Assembly: GCA_964503275.1 (NCBI GenBank) | Contig: CAZCZO010000006.1 | Location: 62,001-126,000 of the forward strand | Length of the DNA: 64,000 nucleotides | Direction of reading: 5' to 3' | Origin: DASRAP01 sp964503275 | GTDB taxonomy: Bacteria; Gemmatimonadota; Gemmatimonadetes; Gemmatimonadales; Gemmatimonadaceae | In this document: positions 60,992 through 64,000 of the stretch, in pieces | How the letters are laid out: each line of letters begins with the position of its first letter | Position numbering within the stretch: the first letter of the stretch is position 1 | The notes under the pieces: generated by a model | What the model was told of the DNA's origin: nothing | The model's database searches: none | The model's input: only the letters and a program-made list of their open reading frames with translations | Made by a program: the position numbers and the translations under genes

Positions 60992-63469
60992 TCACACCGT
61001 GCGCATGAAGTGGCCACGGGTGAAACGGGAGCCGACGAGCGGGCGCACCGCCGTCGGATCGGGGCGGTCGCCACGGGCGAGCGCGTCGAGTTGCGCACGA
61101 TACCCGCGCACCAGCGCATCGATCGGGTCGCCCGGGACATTGAACACAAGCTGGATGCCGCGCACGCCGTTCCGCCACACGCCCGGCAGGAACTCGGATC
61201 CTTCGATGGGACGGGAGTGCAACAGGCGATTCCGACAGGCACTGTCGGTGGCCACGGGGAACACGTACCCCGCAGGATCCGTCAACTCGACGTTCGTATG
61301 CTTGGCGACGCACAGGTCGCGACAGGTCGTCGGCTCCCGATCGAACGCCGCTGAGAGCACGCAGTGCTCGATGGTCATGCCCTCGGGCCGCCCGTACAGC
61401 ACGACATCGAATCCGCGTCCCTGCCAGGGTGCGGTCACGGCAGCGAGCTCGGCCGCCGTGAGTTCGATCGACGCCACGAGGCGTCGGACACCACGCGCGA
61501 AGAAGACGTCGGCCGTGTGCTGATTGAACACGTTCAGCGCGTAGTCGCCGACGACGTCCCGCCCCGCACGGGCGAACTCCACGGCCATACCGGCATGCCC
61601 GGTCTGCAGCGGCAGGTCCAGCGCCAGCCAGGGGGCGAGGGTCCGGCGTTCCGCGGATCGGACGATCGACGGCAGACGCAGCCGGACACGGACGCCCTGC
61701 GCCTGCAGCTCGCGCACCGTTGCCGCGAGGCGCGCACGCGGCGGGGCCGGATGTCGCAGGAAGGGGTCGAAGACCACCTCGGTCGCGCCGGCCGCAGCGG
61801 CCACATGTGCGTCCTCGAGCCGATAGACGCTGGCGACCAGTCTGAATGCGGCAGTGGGGTCGTCCGCGCCGGGCGCCGGTGCCGTCGCGACGATCGACGC
61901 GATCCGCTCTTCGCGCGCTGCGCGAGCAGCATCGGACGCCCAGGTGCGTCGCTCGAGCAAGGTCGCGACGGCTTCCTGGCGCAGTTGATTCAGCGCCGAG
62001 ACCGGGAGGAACACGTTCGGCGCCAGTGCGTCGGTGTCGAGGTCGCCCAGCGCGAAGGGCGAGGTCCCCAGCCGACCGAGCTGGGCCCGGAGCAGTTCCG
62101 CATCAAGCGCTCGCTGCGTCGCGGGGACGAGCGGCACGCTGCTGCGCACGGTCACGGTGTCCTCGCCCGACGTGAAGACCGCCTTGAGCGGAGCTCCCGG
62201 CTGGCCGAAGACCCGAACGTCGAGCCGGAGGCGGCTGGCATCGGGGAGGGCGACGTCCGCGAACGAGGATCGCGCCGCGGAGTTGAGTGCGACGTCGAAG
62301 GAACGGATGACGCGCCAACCCACGGGGATGTCGTCGCGGGTCGCGATGGCCTGCTCCACTCCGCGGTCGCTGGAGGACAGGAGGCGCGCGCGCTCCACCG
62401 TGAAGCCGCGGGTCGCATCCGGAGCGCCCGACTCGGGTGGCTCGAACCCCACGCCGTCCCCGACCGACAGTGCGGTGCGCACGCGCACGACGACCTCGCC
62501 GGGCGCGCGACCGATCACCTCACCGAGCTCGACGCCGCGGTTGTCCGGGTGGGACCGCGTGATGTAGTCGCGGCCCGCCCGCCCACCGTACATCCCGCCC
62601 GTGAACCCGCGCGAGAAGATCTGGACGAGGGGTGTCGTGTCGGCCTCGGACAGCAACGGGGACTCCCCGCGCTCGACCCGGTCGAGCATGCTGCGGTAGG
62701 TGCGCGTCACCGTGGCGACATACTCCGGCTTCTTCTTGCGTCCCTCGACCTTCAGACAACCGATGCCCGCCGCAGCGATGGCGTCGAGATGCGCGTGAGC
62801 GGCCAGGTCGCGCGCCGAGATGAGGTAGCCGCGATCGAGCTCGGTGTCGTGATCGACATCCCTGAGCACGTAGTCCTTCCGGCAGGATTGCGCGCAGGCG
62901 CCGCGATTGGCACTGCGCTCCGAGATCATCCCCGACATGAAGCACTGGCCCGAGTAGCTGATGCACAGCGCCCCGTGGACGAATGACTCCAACCCGATCG
63001 CGGGCACCGCCGCGCGGATATCGCGGATATCATCGAGCGTGTTCTCGCGCGCGAGCACGACGCGCTCGATCCCGAGGTCCTGCATCAGCGCAGCACCGGA
63101 GGCATCGTGGACGGTCATCTGGGTCGAGCCGTGCACCTCGAAGCCGGGATAGACCTGCCGGATGAGCCGGACGAGTCCGAGATCCTGCACGATCGCGGCG
63201 TCGATCCCGCGGTCGATACACGCCCCCAGATGCGCGAGACAGTCCGCGAGCTCGTGCGGCTTGACCAGCGTGTTGAGGGTGAGGTAGACGCGGACACCGC
63301 GTTGGTGGGCCAGCCGGCACGCCCGCCCGAGATCCTCCAGGGTGATCTGCGCCCCGTCGTCGCGCGCGTTGAACCGCTCGGCACCGAGGTAGATCGCGTC
63401 CGCACCGTTGGCGATCGCCGCGCGCGCCGCGTCGAGCGACCCCGCGGGGGACAGGAGTTCAGGGACCAT
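60992..63469 (-). CDS. Large U32 family protein (peptidase-like or RNA hydroxylase)
   Basis: 825 residues. The N-terminal half is a U32 domain: VPELLSPAGSLDAARAAIANGADAIY (in parts), and the signature ESFVHGALCISYSGQCFMSG with the cysteines of the cluster CAQSCRKDY. Members of this family include TrhP and RlhA, which hydroxylate tRNA and 23S rRNA, so the peptidase label is probably misleading. The C-terminal half (after about 420) holds further beta-rich and barrel-like segments with CRDLCVAKH and a final Cys in DSACRN. Longer than E. coli RlhA (about 660). A longer frame upstream of the ATG at 63469 lacks conservation. Confidence 0.87.
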   Translation of the reverse strand: MVPELLSPAGSLDAARAAIANGADAIYLGAERFNARDDGAQITLEDLGRACRLAHQRGVRVYLTLNTLVKPHELADCLAHLGACIDRGIDAAIVQDLGLVRLIRQVYPGFEVHGSTQMTVHDASGAALMQDLGIERVVLARENTLDDIRDIRAAVPAIGLESFVHGALCISYSGQCFMSGMISERSANRGACAQSCRKDYVLRDVDHDTELDRGYLISARDLAAHAHLDAIAAAGIGCLKVEGRKKKPEYVATVTRTYRSMLDRVERGESPLLSEADTTPLVQIFSRGFTGGMYGGRAGRDYITRSHPDNRGVELGEVIGRAPGEVVVRVRTALSVGDGVGFEPPESGAPDATRGFTVERARLLSSSDRGVEQAIATRDDIPVGWRVIRSFDVALNSAARSSFADVALPDASRLRLDVRVFGQPGAPLKAVFTSGEDTVTVRSSVPLVPATQRALDAELLRAQLGRLGTSPFALGDLDTDALAPNVFLPVSALNQLRQEAVATLLERRTWASDAARAAREERIASIVATAPAPGADDPTAAFRLVASVYRLEDAHVAAAAGATEVVFDPFLRHPAPPRARLAATVRELQAQGVRVRLRLPSIVRSAERRTLAPWLALDLPLQTGHAGMAVEFARAGRDVVGDYALNVFNQHTADVFFARGVRRLVASIELTAAELAAVTAPWQGRGFDVVLYGRPEGMTIEHCVLSAAFDREPTTCRDLCVAKHTNVELTDPAGYVFPVATDSACRNRLLHSRPIEGSEFLPGVWRNGVRGIQLVFNVPGDPIDALVRGYRAQLDALARGDRPDPTAVRPLVGSRFTRGHFMRTV

Positions 63470-63474
63470 CCTCA

Positions 63475-63503
63475 AAGTTACACTGGTCCCGGTGGCCTCG
63501 GAA
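63475..63503 (-). promoter_or_regulatory. Candidate promoter of the U32 gene
   Basis: Minus-strand TTCCGA (63503-63498), 17 bases, TAACTT (63480-63475), then five bases to the ATG. It repeats the yicC promoter almost exactly and again predicts a leaderless mRNA. The -35 box coincides with the first of the GGAACCG iterons of the divergent fasciclin gene. Confidence 0.42.
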
Positions 63504-63538
63504 CCGACTGGGAACCGCGCGGGAACCGATTCGGACCG
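63500..63538 (+). repeat. Four GGAACCG-like iterons with exact 11-bp spacing
   Basis: GGAACCG starts at 63500, 63511 and 63522, and a one-base-shorter copy GGACCG starts at 63533. The period is exactly 11 bp, about one helical turn, so all copies face the same side of the DNA. The spacer letters differ between copies, which argues for selection on the motif rather than a recent tandem duplication. The array lies between the divergent U32 and fasciclin genes. Confidence 0.75.
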
Positions 63539-63545
63539 ATCGGTC
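63522..63545 (+). promoter_or_regulatory. ECF-type promoter candidate of the fasciclin gene
   Basis: GGAAC (63522-63526), 16 bases, GTC (63543-63545) matches the general ECF promoter pattern (GGAAC, 16-17 bases, GTC). Transcription would start near 63552, leaving a leader of about 65 bases that contains a hairpin. The window encodes an ECF sigma factor at 53536-54090, but nothing shows that it reads this promoter. Confidence 0.5.
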
Positions 63546-63560
63546 TTTGCTCCACGTGAT

Positions 63561-63581
63561 CGCGAGTGACCGTCACTCGTG
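63561..63581 (+). promoter_or_regulatory. Hairpin in the fasciclin leader
   Basis: CGAGTGA (63563-63569) and TCACTCG (63573-63579) form a perfect 7-bp stem around the loop CCG, extended by a G-U and a C-G pair. It lies 36 bases before the start codon and could be an mRNA structure or, as DNA, an operator half-site pair. Confidence 0.45.
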
Positions 63582-63616
63582 CGCGCGGATTCCCACCATT
63601 CGTTTGGAGGCAGAAC

Positions 63617-64000
63617 GTGAAGAAGCTGTTCACCACGCTGGCGCTCGTCGCCGCGACCACGGTCGGAGCCACGACCACGCAGGCGCAGGGTAAGGACATC
63701 GTCGAGACCGCGGTCGCGGCGGGCTCGTTCAAGACGCTCGTGGCCGCGGTGCAGGCTGCCGGGCTGGTCGAGACGCTCAAGGGCCCGGGCCCGTTCACGG
63801 TCTTCGCACCCACGGATGAAGCCTTCGCGAAGCTGCCCGCTGGCACCGTTGAGGCGCTCCTGAAGGACAAGGCGAAGCTCACGGCCATCCTGACGTACCA
63901 CGTCGTCGCTGGCAAGGTCATGGCCGCGGATGCGGTGAAGCTCACGGAGGCGAAGACGGTCAACGGCGCGGCGGCGAAGATCTCGGTGATGGGCGGCAAG
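63617..64000 (+). CDS. Secreted fasciclin (FAS1) domain protein, truncated by the window
   Basis: 128 codons are present and the frame stays open at the edge. The GTG at 63617 follows GGAGG by six bases. A signal peptide (KKLFTTLALVAATTVGATTTQAQ) leads into a FAS1 domain with the H1 segment GPFTVFAPTDEAFAKLP and the YHVV segment ILTYHVVAGKVMA. FAS1 proteins mediate adhesion or bind small molecules at the cell surface or periplasm. An iteron array and ECF-like promoter lie upstream. Confidence 0.92.
   Translation, partial: MKKLFTTLALVAATTVGATTTQAQGKDIVETAVAAGSFKTLVAAVQAAGLVETLKGPGPFTVFAPTDEAFAKLPAGTVEALLKDKAKLTAILTYHVVAGKVMAADAVKLTEAKTVNGAAAKISVMGGK

Noticed and set aside
63478..63999. 173-codon minus-strand frame opposite the fasciclin gene
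   Set aside because: It is the antisense of a clear FAS1 coding sequence with signal peptide and ribosome binding site.

Overview
The window is a dense stretch of bacterial chromosome, high in GC, made up almost entirely of housekeeping genes. I see no CRISPR array, insertion sequence, integrase, phage gene or defence cassette. The combination of a full 14-gene nuo operon, a single-subunit cytochrome b succinate dehydrogenase, an LDH-like malate dehydrogenase, a UPF0182 membrane protein, abundant GTG starts and very frequent 4-base gene overlaps suggests a Gram-negative, aerobically respiring bacterium. Gemmatimonadota is my best guess. It rests on protein flavour and gene order and was not tested by any search. 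An outer-membrane barrel protein, an LTxxQ periplasmic protein and several signal peptides support a diderm envelope.

Layout. 1-1812 (minus): DUF177 gene, rpmF, plsX and the start of fabH (fatty acid and phospholipid precursors). 1854-4332 (minus): sucC-sucD-ndk. 4411-22706 (minus): nuoA to nuoN (complex I), running without a break into a phosphohexomutase gene and a UPF0182 gene. A palindrome of the Rex/CRP type lies just downstream of the predicted nuoA promoter. 22917-24218 (plus): dcd and a GAF-domain protein. 24215-28576 (minus): mdh-sdhC-sdhA-sdhB. 28655-30610 (minus): an HU/IHF gene leading moaD-moaE-moaA. 30750-44944 (minus): a very long co-directional run yicC-gmk-rpoZ-coaBC-udg-dnaB-radA-ispD-phosphatase-aroE-comF-gapA-pgk-tpiA-secG-carA. 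44996-49668 (minus): icd-pepA-outer-membrane protein. 49720-52383 (minus): tRNA-Leu(CAA), an Hpt protein, and an aminotransferase/2-hydroxyacid dehydrogenase pair. 52420-54090 (minus): ECF sigma factor, anti-sigma factor, LTxxQ periplasmic protein. 54135-56673 (plus): glycerophosphodiesterase and a secreted M28 peptidase. 56704-59373 (minus): rng-rplU-rpmA and a small unknown gene. 59741-63469 (minus): a large U32 protein and an acyl-CoA dehydrogenase. 63617-64000 (plus): a secreted fasciclin protein cut by the window edge.

Together the genes cover much of central energy metabolism: four TCA steps or enzymes (icd, sucCD, sdhCAB, mdh), lower glycolysis (gapA, pgk, tpiA), NADH oxidation by complex I, and nucleotide balancing (ndk, gmk, dcd). 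Replication and repair (dnaB, radA, udg), transcription (rpoZ) and ribosome proteins (L32, L21, L27) are also present.

The most interesting signals are regulatory. They are four GGAACCG-like iterons spaced exactly 11 bp apart that contain an ECF-like promoter upstream of the fasciclin gene, the Rex/CRP-like palindrome at nuoA, several promoters placed only 5-8 bases before a start codon (suggesting leaderless mRNAs), and strong hairpins in the leaders of rng and the HU gene. Protein-level oddities are a hydrophilic insertion of about 70 residues in NuoL and nine perfect-register hexapeptides at the N-terminus of the outer-membrane protein.
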